From contig JASWHV010000016.1 in the NCBI GenBank assembly GCA_030760725.1, positions 17,289,084-17,353,083 on the forward strand: a stretch of DNA of 64,000 bases. The letters run 5' to 3'. The notes beneath the pieces were generated by a model. The model did no database searches. It was not told the origin of the DNA and saw only the letters and a list, made by a program, of their open reading frames with translations. This document shows, piece after piece, positions 29,839 through 41,429 of the stretch (position 1 is its first letter; each line of letters starts with the position of its first letter). Made by a program: the position numbers and the translations under genes. Source of the DNA: Neostapfia colusana. Its lineage: Eukaryota > Streptophyta > Magnoliopsida > Poales > Poaceae.

Positions 29839-32011
29839 AACCCAGAACCTCTGGCCGAAACCACAAACTTCTTTTCCAACTCCTGAGCCGACGACTTAGA
29901 GCCCTAGTCTCAACCCGCCGAGTAAACCATCGTCCGAGTGCAGCAAGGAAGATCGCCGGAGGAAAGCCCAACGATCTGAGGTGGACCTCGAGACCGAGAA
30001 GAACGTAAGGTAGGTCTCCAATACCACCTTACGACATCATTGTGTTTTCTTTGCATCTGTTCTTTCATTCCTTTTTAACAGAAGCCTTCTCGTGGACAAG
30101 ATCACTTGATGATCAGGTTGATAGAAAGACAAGATCATCGCCACGTCCACTTTTGATCCGAACACCTCTGTCCATGCAAGCCATGCAAGAACACGTACAA
30201 ACCAATCTAATAAAACTAATCATAGGATAGCATGCATATGCATCATCGCATCTAGTTTAAGGTTTGTGCATGATATTGATTGCTGTGAATCTTGTATGCA
30301 CGTGATCCTACATAGCAGTAAAAGCTCAGGGAGCTGTCTACGACGAACTGCAGCAACAAGGTTTTGAGATCCAAGAACAACCGGAACCGCAAGAACAAGG
30401 CAAGTGCTCCTTGACCATATTGATCCTATGTTTTGGGTGAAACTGTTTTGTTTTGCGAAAAGGTGTGTGTGCTGAGTCAAACATGATGGGAAACCCTTTT
30501 TAATGGAGTTTACTAGTTTTGGTTAAACCACCCTTGTAGCCAGGGAAGTTTATGAGTCGGGTATGGTTTTTACTTTTATGCTTCGCTGAGTCCATGGGAT
30601 TGGGAAGCGAGATAGATGTGTCTAGCTAACTTCACTCGTAATGATAATGAGAAACTGATGATGTTAATGAACATGGATCGGAGGGAGATCTAGGCAAGCC
30701 TGGGTTTGTGAATGAGGTAGCATGAGATGGTGGTTTACTTGCCGTAGATCTAAGGACCGGTTCATGCATGCACATGCCAGGATAACAGTGCCACCACAAG
30801 GCCAAGTATGGGTGTGGCTTAGCTGAGTAATTAGGTAAGTTACTAGAGTGTTATGGACTGTGGAAGGCGCGGGGAATGGGAGTCGAGTGAGGACTGCCCT
30901 GGGAACTCCATGGCACAAGAGGGGGCCTGTGGGTGGGAGAATTGGAGATTCTAGCCTGCCGGTGAAACCTTAGTGAGTCCATACATCTAGTAGCCCCTTT
31001 GTAAAGGCTATATTGTGATCTCTTGACCATACACTGACGGTTGTGTACTGGTATAATGGAGGTTCTACAGTCGCCGACGGGTGACGAAATCACAAACTTG
31101 TGGGTAAAGAGGTACAAACTCTGCAGGGTTCTTAAAACTATCATGATAGCCGAGCTTACGGTCACGAGCGCCTGGCCAACTGCCATGATTAGTTGGGATG
31201 GTTATTGGGATGGTTCTTGGTTATGGTTATTGATTGTGGTTATGGTTTGGTTTTGAGACTGTTGAGTCCGGGTGACAAGATGGTTGCATGACTGTTGAGT
31301 CATGGCAACGAGATTGGTCTCAGTGTGAGACGAAGTTGTTTATGAGATAAGATGGTAGCGAATACGAGAAGGTATTCGTGAGATGGTAGCGAATACGAGG
31401 AGGTATTCGTGAGCAAGAATAAAGTTGCTTAATGTTCGGATGGAACATGGAAAGTGATGGAGGTATGTTGGTAATTCAATACATGCTGGGATTACATTCA
31501 TCTAAAGTTAAGTTGCTGTTTTATCATGGTTTTTTTATAAATCTGCTTTTCTGCAAATGAGCCTTTTTATACCTACTTTGTTATGAGCTACATATCATGT
31601 TGTTTCCGCGCTTGCTGAGTACATCATTGTACTCAAACTTGCATTATTATTTCATCATCAGCAGCAGAAGGAGAATTCTATGGAGACCAAGTGGAGCATT
31701 AGGCGAGTAATCTGTTCTCAACCTTGCTTGTGGAGGGAATAGAGATGGAGCCACTTCTGCTTAGATTTGCTTCCGCATTAGTTAGATTGTTTCCGCATTA
31801 GAATAAAGACTTCCGCTGCGTAGAAATAAAGACTTCCGCTGTGAGCATGAGTCCAAGACTCATGAGATATTGTAATAAACTCTGTTATTTGTGGTAATAT
31901 ATAATCTGAATTCAGTTTGTGGAACGTATGTGTATGTGTGATGACCATCCTCGGCACACATATGCATTAGTTCTCGGTTCCGTGGTTTTCCACAGAATTG
32001 AGGGCGTCACA

Positions 32012-32150
32012 GATTGGTATCAGAGCCACGGGTTGACAGTAGGTTACATGCCTAGATAGAAATATCAGATGATATTAGAGCCATGGGTTGACAGTAGGTT
32101 ACACAACTGAATAGGAATCACAGATTGGTATCAGACACAGATTAGTAGCT
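32012..32150 (+). promoter_or_regulatory. Gypsy-3 primer binding site with duplicated copies
   Basis: Directly after the LTR is GATTGGTATCAGAGCCACGG, a strong initiator-Met tRNA primer site. The block is repeated imperfectly: ATATTAGAGCCATGGGTTGA near 32078 and GATTGGTATCAGACACAG near 32122, with GGTTGACAGTAGGTTACA after the first two. Only the first is placed correctly to prime minus-strand DNA. Confidence 0.85.
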
Positions 32151-32469
32151 AAGCCACGCTGACCATAGGAAGCACCCTAGGACGCTTAGATTAGCCTTGA
32201 AACTACCTTGACATAGGAAGCCATCCTTGAAAAGGAGTTGTGTGAGCCCTTGTGATGATTGTTTGTGATTATATGCTTAGTGTGAGTTGTGGGACGTCCC
32301 AAAACGTTGTCCATATCCACACATAAGTAAAAAGAGGTGTGAGATGTCTCGGCACTTGTTCACATCCTCATATGGGCTAGTATATATATATAGTCAAGCT
32401 CACCTTGATGCATATAGTTGAGGAAAACTACCTTTCTAACCTTCTATTCTATTGCAATTTCTCTCACAG

Positions 32470-33231
32470 ATGGTGAGAGGAAACGCCGACCGAAGGAACG
32501 CCCGTGACAACCAAGAGGATGGTCACGATGAAGTTCCTGTTAACCCCGGAGCTGGTGAGAACCACCTGGAACGGTTGATGGCCATGCAGAACCAACTTAT
32601 GCAAACTATGATCCAAACTTTGGGTCAATTGCAGGCCAACAACAACAACCCTGTTCCGGCACCACCACCACCGCCACCACCACCGCCAGCTCACAACAGA
32701 CTGAGAGAGTTCATGAGGACTCGACCACCCACCTTTGCTCAAGCTAGTGATCCCATGGAGGCCGATGATTGGTTGAAATCCATGGAGAAGAAGCTTGCCA
32801 TTGTTCAGTGCAATGACCGAGAGAAGGTTCCCTTTGCGTCGCACCAACTTATGGGAGTTGTCGCTGACTGGTGGGATGCCCTATGCAACGCCCATCCCGG
32901 AAAAGTGAGAGATGTTCTGAAGTGGGACCAACCGCAGAGCGTGAGGGATATCCAAAGTTTTCTTGGGATGGCTGGATACTATCGACGCTTCATTAAAGAC
33001 TTCTCTAAGGTAGCAAAGCCTATGAAGGAGTTGCTAATGAAGGGAAAAGTCTTCCAATGGACACCAGCATGCCAAGGAAGTTTTGAGGAACTCAAGAAAA
33101 GGCTAACCACAGCACCGGTTCTGGTATTGCCGGACGTAAGAAAGAGCTTTGACATATATTGTGACGCATCCAGACAGGGGCTCGGATGTGTGCTCATGCA
33201 AGAAGGACAAGTGGTATCCTTTGCCTCATGA
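32470..33231 (+). pseudogene. Gypsy-3 gag-to-RNase H in-frame deletion fusion
   Basis: ATG at 32470 starts a Tekay-type gag (MVRGNADRRNARDNQEDGHD; then RLREFMRTRPPTFAQASDPM, ADDWLKSMEKKLAIVQCNDR, GVVADWWDALCNAHP). At about 32895 it passes without a frame break into PGKVRDVLKWDQPQSVRDI, the RT thumb/connection, then RNase H (FDIYCDASRQGLGCVLMQEG). TGA at 33229-33231 ends it. Missing: gag C-terminus, zinc knuckle, protease and the RT palm with its aspartates. Comparison with Gypsy-2 and Gypsy-5 shows this is a ~2-kb deletion. The fused product would be ~253 residues. Confidence 0.9.
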
Positions 33232-35040
33232 CAATTAAAGAAGCACAAGCTTAATTATCCTACACATGACTTGGAGCTAGCAGCAGTAGTGCATGCATTG
33301 AAGATTTGGAGACATTATATCCTTGGTCATCGATGTGAGATCTATACGGATCATAAAAGCCTCAAGTACATATTTATCCAAACGGACTTAAATTTGAGGC
33401 AACGTCGATGGATGGAACTCATCAAGGATTACGATGTTGGAATCAACTATCACCCTGGGAAGGCCAATGTAGTAGCTGATGCATTGAGCCGAAAGGGGGC
33501 ATGTCACCAACTCATGGTTCAGGAGCTACCACCCGAACTACGTAAGGAGTTCGAACGGTTACACCTCGGATTCTTGAACAACATGGAAATAATGGAGATC
33601 CACTCCTCATTGGAGCAAGAGATAAGAGATGGCCAAGCAACGGATGAGGAGATCAAGGAAAGAATCCGACAAGGAATAGAGAAGGATTTCAAAGAAGATG
33701 AGAAGGGTACGCTTTGGCTAGGAAAAGGATTTGTGTGCCTAACATAGAACACCTCCGCGACATGATATTGAGGGAGGCACATGATTCACCCTATTCTATA
33801 CATCCCGGAAGTACCAAAATGTACAAGGACTTGAAAACTTGTTATTGGTGGGATGGTATGAAGAGGGATATAACCGAATACGTTGCCCTATGCGACACAT
33901 GCCAACTGGTGAAGGCCAAACATCAAAAACCCGCTGGATTGTTGCAACCTTTGAAGGTACTAGAGTGGAAGTGGAAAGACATCAGTATGGATTTCATCGT
34001 CGGATTGCCACGTACTCAGTCGGGTTACGACTCCATCTGGGTTGTCGTGGACCGATTGATGAAAACCGCCCATTTTCTCCCTGTAAGGGCCAATTACAAC
34101 GTTGCACAATTAGCCGAGTTGTACATGGAGCAGATCGTGTGCCGTCACGGAGTTCCGAGGAGGATAGTCTCAGATCGAGGTTCTCAGTTTACCTATAGAT
34201 TCTGGAGGAAGCTGCAGAAAGCCATGAGTACATGACTGGATTTTAGCTCCGCCTATCACCCACAAACTGATGGACAAACCGAAAGGACAAACTAAATTTT
34301 GGAGGACATGTTGAGAGCTTGTGCCTTGAAACATGGGCGTAGTTGGGATAGGAGTTTACCGTATGTCGAATTCTCCTATAACAACAGCTATCAAGCTAGC
34401 TTGAAGATGTCGCCTTTTGAAGCATTATATGGTAGGCGGTGTAGAACGCCACTGTTCTGGAACGAAACCGGAGAGAACCAGGTGTTTGGACCCGAAGTGC
34501 TACAAGAAGCTGAAAAGAAAGTCCAAACGGTACGGGAGAACTTATAGGCTGCCCAGTCACGACAAAAAGGCTATGCGGACAATAGGCGAAGGAAGTTAAC
34601 TTTCGAAATAGGAGACTTCGTATACCTTAAGGTATCGCCTATCCGAGCCCCAACGATATTTCAATGTCAAAGGCAAGCTAGCACCTCGCTACATCGAACC
34701 ATTTAAGATTTTGGACAAGCGAGGAGAAGTAGCCTATTAACTAGAGCTCCCAACGCACCTCTCCGACGTACATGACGTGTTTCATGTATCCCAGCTCAAG
34801 AAGTGCTTGAGAGTACAAGAGGAGCAAATACCAATGGAAGAGCTTGAACTTCAAGAGGACTTGACTTATGCGGAACACCCTATCCGAATTTTGGACGTGA
34901 AGGAAAGGGTCACCAGGAACAAAGTAAATCGATGGTGCAAGGTGCAATGGAGCCATCACACCGAAGCTGAAGCCACGTGGGAGCGTGAAGAAGACATCAA
35001 GGCAGAATTTCCTTATCTATTCTCTACCAACGAATCTTGA
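33232..35040 (+). pseudogene. Gypsy-3 RNase H end, integrase and chromodomain
   Basis: 33271-33747: ELAAVVHALKIWRHY, YTDHKSLKYIF and the linker to the integrase; a one-base deletion in an A run near 33722 shifts the frame. 33714-34235: zinc finger (HPGSTKMYKDL ... CDTCQLVKA), integrase core (MDFIVGLPRTQSGYDSIWVV, IVSDRGSQFT). Stops TGA at 34233, TAA near 34294, TAG near 34546 and TAA near 34738, plus a frameshift near 34645, follow. 34777-35040: FHVSQLKKCLRVQEEQ and chromodomain (HPIRILDVKERVTRNKVNRW, TEAEATWERE). The TGA at 34233 is shared with Gypsy-2 at 22431. Confidence 0.92.
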
Positions 35041-35070
35041 GGGCGAGATTCAATTTAAGAGGGGTAGATT

Positions 35071-38000
35071 TGTGACACCCTCATTCCTGGTGTCAGCAAA
35101 TATTCATGTTTTATGAAGAGAAAACTTTTTAAGAAGAAGTAGGAACAGAAAAAAATATCAAAAGAATAGCCAATAAGAGCCGAATCCAGTTCACCGAGAG
35201 CACCGAAGACAACTTACCGCGACCGCTGGCCACGTGGCTTGTTCGGAGCTCATCCCTGCGAAATGGGGAGAGGTCCACCGCTAAACTGGCTACGTGGCAG
35301 GCTCGGAGCTCATCTCTGCGAAATGGGGAGAGGTCCACCGCTAAACTGGCTACGTGGCAGGCTCGGAGCTCATCTCCGTGAAGGGGGAGAGGTCCGACCC
35401 TGTGGGACACGTGTTGCCCTCGGAGTTAGCCTCTGCGGAAGAAGAAAAGGCATTTCCGCAGGACACGTGTCACCTTCGGAGCTAGTCACCACGGAAATCA
35501 GAGGATCAGTCGCACGGGATGCGTGTCGATCTCGGAGATCACCACCGAGAGGTCCGGTTCTATTGAACACATGTCGCCACCGAAGCTTATCTCCGAGGGG
35601 TCCGTCAATGTTGGACACGTGTCTAGCTCCGAGCTCGTCTCTGAGGAAAGAAGATAGGAAAGGTCCGACACTGACACGTGGCGTGTGCGGAGCCACCTCC
35701 GAATAAGAGAGGAGGTCCCGACCTCTAGGATACGTGGCGCACGCGGAGCTCACCTCCGAAGGAGAGGGGAGTCTTGCTCACTTCACACGCGGCACAACCG
35801 GAGCTCGTCCCTGCGGAGAGGGAGAGACCAGGACCCAGTGGACCCGTGGAGCCTCCGGAGCTCATCACCGAGGAGGTAACGAGTTCTAGGAACGGTTTTT
35901 GGATTCTGTACGCGTAGAAATACCGGAACAGAAACCGACCTGAATTCCACAATGATACCGCACCAAATCAACTAAAGATAAGTTGTAAGATTCAACGATA
36001 AATTTGAACAGGACCCTTATTTGGGATACAATCAGATTAGGACTCTTCTCTTCCCGATTATAAATAGAACCCAGAACCTCTGGCCGAAACCACAAACTTC
36101 TTTTCCAACTTCTGAGCCGACGACTTAGAGCCCTAGTCCCAACCCGCCGAGTAAACCATCGTTGGAGTGCAGCAAGGAAGATCGCCAGAGGAAAGCCCAA
36201 CGATCTGAGGAGGACCTCGAGACCGAGAAGAATGTAAGGTAGGTCTCCAATACCACCTTACGACATCGTTGTGTTTTCTTTGCATCTGTTCTTTGATTCC
36301 TTTCGAACAGAAGCCTTCTCGTGGACAAGATCACTTGATGATCAGGTTGATCTAAAGACAAGATCATCGCCACGTCCACCTTTGATCCGAACACCTCTGT
36401 CCATGCAAGCCACGCAAGAACACGTACAAACCAATCTAATAAAACTAATCATAGTATAGCATGCATATGCATCATCGCATCTAGTTTAAGGTTTGTGCAT
36501 GATATTGATTGCTGTGAATCTTGTATGCATGTGATCCTACATAGCAGGACAAGCTCAGGGAGTTGTCTACGACAAACTGCAGCAACAAGGTTTTGAGATC
36601 CAAGAACAACCGGAACCGCAAGAACAAGGCAAGTGCTCCTTGACCATATTGATCCTATGTTTTGGGTGAAACTGTTTTGTTTTGCAAAAAGGTGTGTGTG
36701 CTGAGTCAAACATGATGGGAAACCATTTTTATAGGAGTTTACTAGTTTTGGTTAAACCACCCTTGTCGCCAGGGAAGTTTATGAGTCGAGTATCATTTTT
36801 ACTTTTATGCTTCGCTGAGTCCATGGGATTGGGAAGCGAGATAGATGTGTCTAGCTAACTGCACTCGTAATGATAATGAGAAACTGATGATGTTAATGAA
36901 CATGGATCGGAGGGAGATCTAGGCAAGCCTGGGTTTGTGAATGAGGTAGCATGAGATGGTGGTTTACTTGTCGTAGATCTAAGGACCGGTTCATGCATGC
37001 ACATGCCAGGATAACAGTGCCACCACAAGGCCAAGTATGGGTGCGGCTTAGCTGAGTAATTAGGTAAGTTGCTAGAGTGTTATGGACTGTGGAAGGCGCG
37101 GGGAATGGGAGTCGAGTGAGGACTGCCCTCGGTACTGCATGGCACAAGAGGGGGCCCGTGGGTGGGAGAATTGGAGATTCTAGCCTGCTGGTGAAACCTT
37201 AGTGAGTCCATACATCTAGTAGCCCCTTTGTAAAGGCTATTTTGTGATCTCTTGACCATACACCGACGGTTGTGTACTGGTACAATGGAGGTTCTGCAGT
37301 CGCCGACGGGTGACGAAATCACAAACTTGTGGGTAAAGAGGTACAAACTCTGCAGGATTCTTAAAACTATCATGATAGCCGAGCTTACGGTCACGAGCGC
37401 CTGGCCAACTGCCATGATTAGTTGGGATGGTTTTTGGGATGGTTCTTGGTTATGGTTATTGAATTTGATTATGGTTTGATTTTGGGACTGTTGAGTCCAG
37501 GTGACAAGATGGTTGCATGATTCTTGAGTCATGGCAACGAGATTGGTCTCGGTGTGAGACGAAGTTGTTTATGAGATAAGATGGTAGCGAATACGAGAAG
37601 GTATTCGTGAGATGGTAGCGAATACGAGGAGGTATTCGTGAGCAAGAATAAAGTTGATTAATGTTCGGATGGAACATGGAAAGTGATGGAGGTATATTGG
37701 TAATTTAATACATGCTGGGATTACATTCATCTAAAGTTAAGTTGCTGTTTTATCATGGTTTTTTTATAAATCTGCTTTTCTGCAATTGAGCCTTTTTATA
37801 CCTACCTTGTTATGAGCTACATATCATGTTTTTCCCGCACTTGCTGAGTACATCATTGTACTCAAACTTGTATTATTATTGCATCATCAGCAGCAGAAGG
37901 AGAATTCTATGGAGGCCAAGTGGAGCATTAGGCGCGTAATCTGTTCTCAACCTTGTCTGTGGAGGGAATAGAGATGGAGCCACTTCTGTTTAGATTTGCT

Positions 38001-38240
38001 TCCGCATTAGTTAGATTGCTTCCGCATTAGAATAAAGACTTCCGCTGCGTAGAAATAAAGACTTCCGCTGTGAGCATGAGTCCAAGACTCATGAGATATT
38101 GTAATAAACTCTGTTATTCGTGGTAATATATAATCTGAATTCAGTTTGTGGAATGTATGTGTATGTGTGATGAACATCCTAGGCACACATATGCATTAGT
38201 TCTCGGTTCCGTGGTTTTCCACAGAATTGAGGGTGTCATA
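35071..38240 (+). repeat. Gypsy-3 3' LTR (3170 bp)
   Basis: It follows the purine tract AAGAGGGGTAGATT. Same length as the 5' LTR with no net indel, ending GGGTGTCATA (last C to T). It repeats the ACGTG array (35220-35885), TATA box (36059-36067), palindrome (37367-37378) and stem-loop (37845-37864). Confidence 0.96.
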
Positions 38241-39130
38241 GCGAGAATTTGGAGGTCGCTGTAGAACTTGGCTTCCTTCTCCATCATCTCGTTGTTGATG
38301 ATTCTTCCAAGCACTTCCTCTGGGGTCATTTGAGCATATCCCGGGCTCTCACGGATCAAGGAGCAAAGAGCAATGTTTCGAGGCATGAATGCCCGAAGCA
38401 TCCTCTTCACCACCTCATGATCCATCCACCGGGTGCATCCATAAGATCAGATCTTGTTGACGAGGATCTTGAGACGGTTGTACATGTCTTGAGGGGACTC
38501 ACCATCCATGATAGTGAACCTCTGAAGCTCTCCTTCAATCATCTCGATCTTGGCTTCCCTAATGACTCGGTTTCCTTCATGCGTTGTTTCGAGTGTGTCC
38601 CATATGTCTTTGTCCACCTCTAATCCATCGACTCGGTTGAACTCTTCTCAAGTCAAGGATGAGGTGATCACCCCAACTGCTTGAGCATTGCGATGAAGTA
38701 GAATGACTTGCTCCGGGGTAACGTCTTCTTTATTTCTTGGAAGATGGACACCTGTTAAGACAATTTGCCACAAGCTAGGGTTTAAGGATATTAGATGCAT
38801 CTTCATATTATGCTTCCACATTGAGTAATCATTTCCATCGAATTGAGGAGGTTTGCCCAGAGGAATAGATAAGTAGTGATTGTTGGAAGTCAATCGTTCA
38901 TAGTTGAAAGGATATTGGGAGTAGTCCGGTTGACCACTCCTTTCTTGATCTTGCGGCTTCTTCTTCTCTTTACTTGAGTGACCTAGCTTCTCGCGAAGTC
39001 GTGCCTTGAGCTGGCGAACTTCTTCATCGTCACTCGAGTGGTCTTGCAGCACATTCGTGTCCTTTTTCCTTTCATATGTGTTGTCACCTTGTGACGTTGA
39101 CGAAATCTCGTATTCCTCCACTCTGGCCAT
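38241..39130 (-). pseudogene. Copia-3 gag N-terminal and core
   Basis: ATG at 39130 (MARVEEYEISSTSQGDNTYE) starts gag, with a charged region then KPPQFDGNDYSMWKHNMKMH, a UBN2-type gag signature. A stop after TSSLT (near 38650) and others interrupt it. 38425-38241 continues with VVKRMLRAFMPRNIALCSLI and MTPEEVLGRIINNEMMEKEA, the end of the UBN2 region, where Gypsy-3 inserted. The frame resumes at 28841. Confidence 0.88.
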
Positions 39131-39181
39131 CTTCTCCCCGAGTGGTTAGACTCTTGATGGAGAGACCTGCTCTTATACCAA

Positions 39182-40790
39182 TTAAAATTGCCTAGAGGGG
39201 GGTGAATAGGCTAAAATACCTGAAATGACTTAATTAAACGAGATAAGAACTCAGGAGCCAGACTAGTCTGGCTCAGGGGCTGACTAGTCCGATCAACCTG
39301 CTGGAAAGGATTAAAAGGCCGGACTAGTCTGCCTTGGAGGCGGTCTAGTCTGGTCAAACTGCCGGAAAGATCTAAAACTTGATTTTTAAGGGTTTTTCTC
39401 CAAATTTTAGTTTAACAAAATGTTGATGAGACAACTAGCACTTCTATACGACAAGTGTGACAGAATATTGAAATGAATTGCAAGAGTGTGATGATGTATA
39501 GCGAAATAATTAAGACAAACCCTAAGCAATCTTGATCTTCAAAGAAATGTACATAAAAGAGAGACACTGAGGATTTTTTCTCGAGGTTCGATTCCACTCA
39601 GGAATCTACGTCCCCGTTGAGGAGTCCACAAAGGACCGAGTCTAACAACCCTTTCCTCACCAAGTCGCCACTAAGGCCAACCCGGTTCTTCATTATCTCA
39701 ATGGTGAACTTACAAAGTTTTGGGGCTGCTCACAATCCGAGGCTGCCACTTGATCACTTCCACAAACTTCACAGATCTCACAAGCCACAGATCACAGCAA
39801 GTGCACGAGATCACTCCAAGAGCCTAAACGCGAAGTTCTTCCTTCTCCTCTTCTCACACACCCAAATTCACTTAGAATTGGCTCTAGAGGGTAAGTAGGC
39901 AAGAGAGAAGGATTAAGGGGGCTCTTGGATCGCTGTGGCGGCGCTAGGGTTCCATATCTTTTTAAATGATATCGGGGCATCTCCTTTTATAGAATTCCGA
40001 AGCCAACCGTTGCCACCTACCGAAAGTCCGGACTAGTCCGCCTCACACCGGACTAGTCCGATCTCACACAGGTACTATTTGTCCGGGTGAGAACAGACAA
40101 GTCTGGATGACCCGGACTAGTCCGGCCACTAAGGTGGACAAGTCCGGTCCACCAAGACTTAGTCGTGGGAGCTCTCATCTCACACCCATATGGACTAGTC
40201 TGCCTTAGAACAGACTAGCCCAAACTCACACAAGAACTCTTAGTCCGTGTGAAAACGGACAAGTCTGGCTAGCCCGGACTAGTCCGTCCACTCAGGCGGA
40301 TAAGTCCGGTCTACCAGGACTTAGTCCCAAAAACACTCTCACCTAGAGAGAAACGGACTAGTCCGTCCAAAACGAACATGTCCGATCTCAGTCAGGAACT
40401 CTTAGTCCACCCTAAAACGGACTAAGCCGTAGGACTTCCGGACTAGTCCGACCTCTTCCCCCGGACAAGTCTGGCCTACCCAACTTTACCTCTCTACCTC
40501 TCTCCACTAAGGATTTGACACTTCTAACGCTTTGAGCTCTCTTCTATGATCTCAATGCACTTAACACACACACTCTTTCTTTTACACGGCTAGCCTACAA
40601 AATACTAAAGTGAAACCCTACTTTATACTCTTTGAGTCTTCGACACCGTTCTTCATCTTTTTCCTTTTTTTGAGAGTTTAGGTGCCCGCGTTGGAAATGT
40701 CCTATGCTTATGATCATCTCAGCTTATTAGTCTCTTAATTTATCGTCATCAATCATTCAAAACCCACGGGGATGCCTAGATGCACTTACA
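39182..40790 (-). repeat. Copia-3 5' LTR (~1.6 kb) with palindromic GGACTAGTCC array
   Basis: The minus-strand start is TGTAAGTGCATCTAGGCATC (40790 leftwards); the end lies just before TGGTATAAGAGC (39180-39169), a decayed iMet primer site, so the inner limit may be a few bases off. The flank CCTGA (40791-40795) is presumably one copy of the target duplication; the other end is deleted. The LTR is full of GGAC(T/A)AGTC(C/T) palindromes. Confidence 0.82.
40020..40490. repeat. Dispersed CGGACTAGTCCG palindrome cluster
   Basis: About twenty copies or close variants of the self-complementary 12-mer CGGACTAGTCCG (exact near 40026, 40050, 40120, 40280, 40356 and 40439), plus GGACAAGTC variants, occur in 470 bases. 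Others occur near 39260 and 39316. Spacing is irregular, so it is not a simple satellite. Confidence 0.85.
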
Positions 40791-41421
40791 CCTGACCTGA
40801 GTTTCAGCATGGGATATCTAAGCCGTTTCATGTCTGAACCACAAGAGGAACATATGGTGGCGTTGAAGCACTTGTTGCGTTACGTGGCAGCTACAACCAG
40901 GTAATGGCTTACTCTATTCCCGGACTGAAGAAAATTTCAACTTGATAGGATACAGTGATAGTGACTTTGGAGGAGACATGGATGATCGACGGAGCACATC
41001 TGGGGTTATTTTCTTCCTCGCTGGAAATCTAATCAGTTGGTTGTCAAGCAAGCAAAAGGCCGTGGCAAAATCAACATGCGAAGCTGAGTATATGGCCAGT
41101 GCTGCAGCAGCGAGTCAGGCTGTTTGGCTTCGACGGCTCCTTGAAGAAATCACCGGAATAAAAGTTCCAGCACCGGTAATCAAAATGGATAACACAGCGG
41201 CTATTGCACTCGCAAAGAATCCGGTTCTACACGATCGGAGTAAGCATATTGATATTAAGTTTCATTTTGTTAGGGAGTGTGTGGAATGTGGTGCAGTTTG
41301 CTTGGAAGAAATCGGGACAAAGGAAGAACTTGCTGATATACTCACAAAACCGCTGGGACGTCTCCAGTTTCAAGAACTCCGCGAGAAGATTGGGGTGGTG
41401 CAGCTCAAGCCTCAGAAGTAG
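40791..41421 (+). pseudogene. Copia-4 RT end and RNase H
   Basis: 40791-40940 has HMVALKHLLRYVAATTR followed by stops and frame changes. 40942-41421 is an open 159-residue RNase H: GYSDSDFGGDMDDRRSTSGV, KSTCEAEYMASAAAASQAVW, KMDNTAAIALAKNPVLHDRS, HIDIKFHFVRE and ELADILTKPLG, keeping the catalytic Asp and Glu positions of the Ty1 RNase H. It ends TAG next to the purine tract, as expected. Confidence 0.93.
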
Positions 41422-41429
41422 GGGGAGAT

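Larger units (their letters stand above)
28842..32011 (+). repeat. Gypsy-3 5' LTR (3170 bp)
   Basis: TGTGACACCCTCA to GAGGGCGTCACA. It carries a 12-unit ACGTG-type array (28990-29655), TATAAATAG at 29830-29838, a palindrome CTATCATGATAG at 31138-31149, the stem-loop TGAGTACA/TGTACTCA at 31616-31635 and AATAAA signals near 31801, 31826 and 31871. These imply U3 of ~1 kb, a long R and a short U5. Confidence 0.96.
28842..38240 (+). mobile_element. Gypsy-3: Ty3 chromovirus (Tekay-like), internally deleted
   Basis: Two 3170-bp LTRs (28842-32011, 35071-38240), exact 5-bp duplication GCGAG (28837-28841, 38241-38245), primer site and purine tract. The internal part is only ~3.06 kb because gag C-terminus, protease and most of RT are gone. 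The LTR copies are close to identical by eye with scattered differences, so the insertion is recent. It lies inside Copia-3 gag. Confidence 0.96.
26258..40790 (-). mobile_element. Copia-3: Ty1 SIRE-like element, 3' half deleted, split by Gypsy-3
   Basis: Minus-strand order from the right: 5' LTR, primer site, gag (interrupted by Gypsy-3 at 28842-38240), zinc knuckle with long coiled coil, protease, then integrase up to the Gypsy-2 boundary at 26257/26258. RT, RNase H and the 3' LTR are missing. The 1.6-kb LTR start (TGTAAGTGCATCTAGG on the minus strand), the LTR end motif around CCCCCCTCTAGGC, and integrase wording (ARTMLDEYKT, NTACHAINRLYLH) fit the SIRE/Opie-Ji group. Confidence 0.9.
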
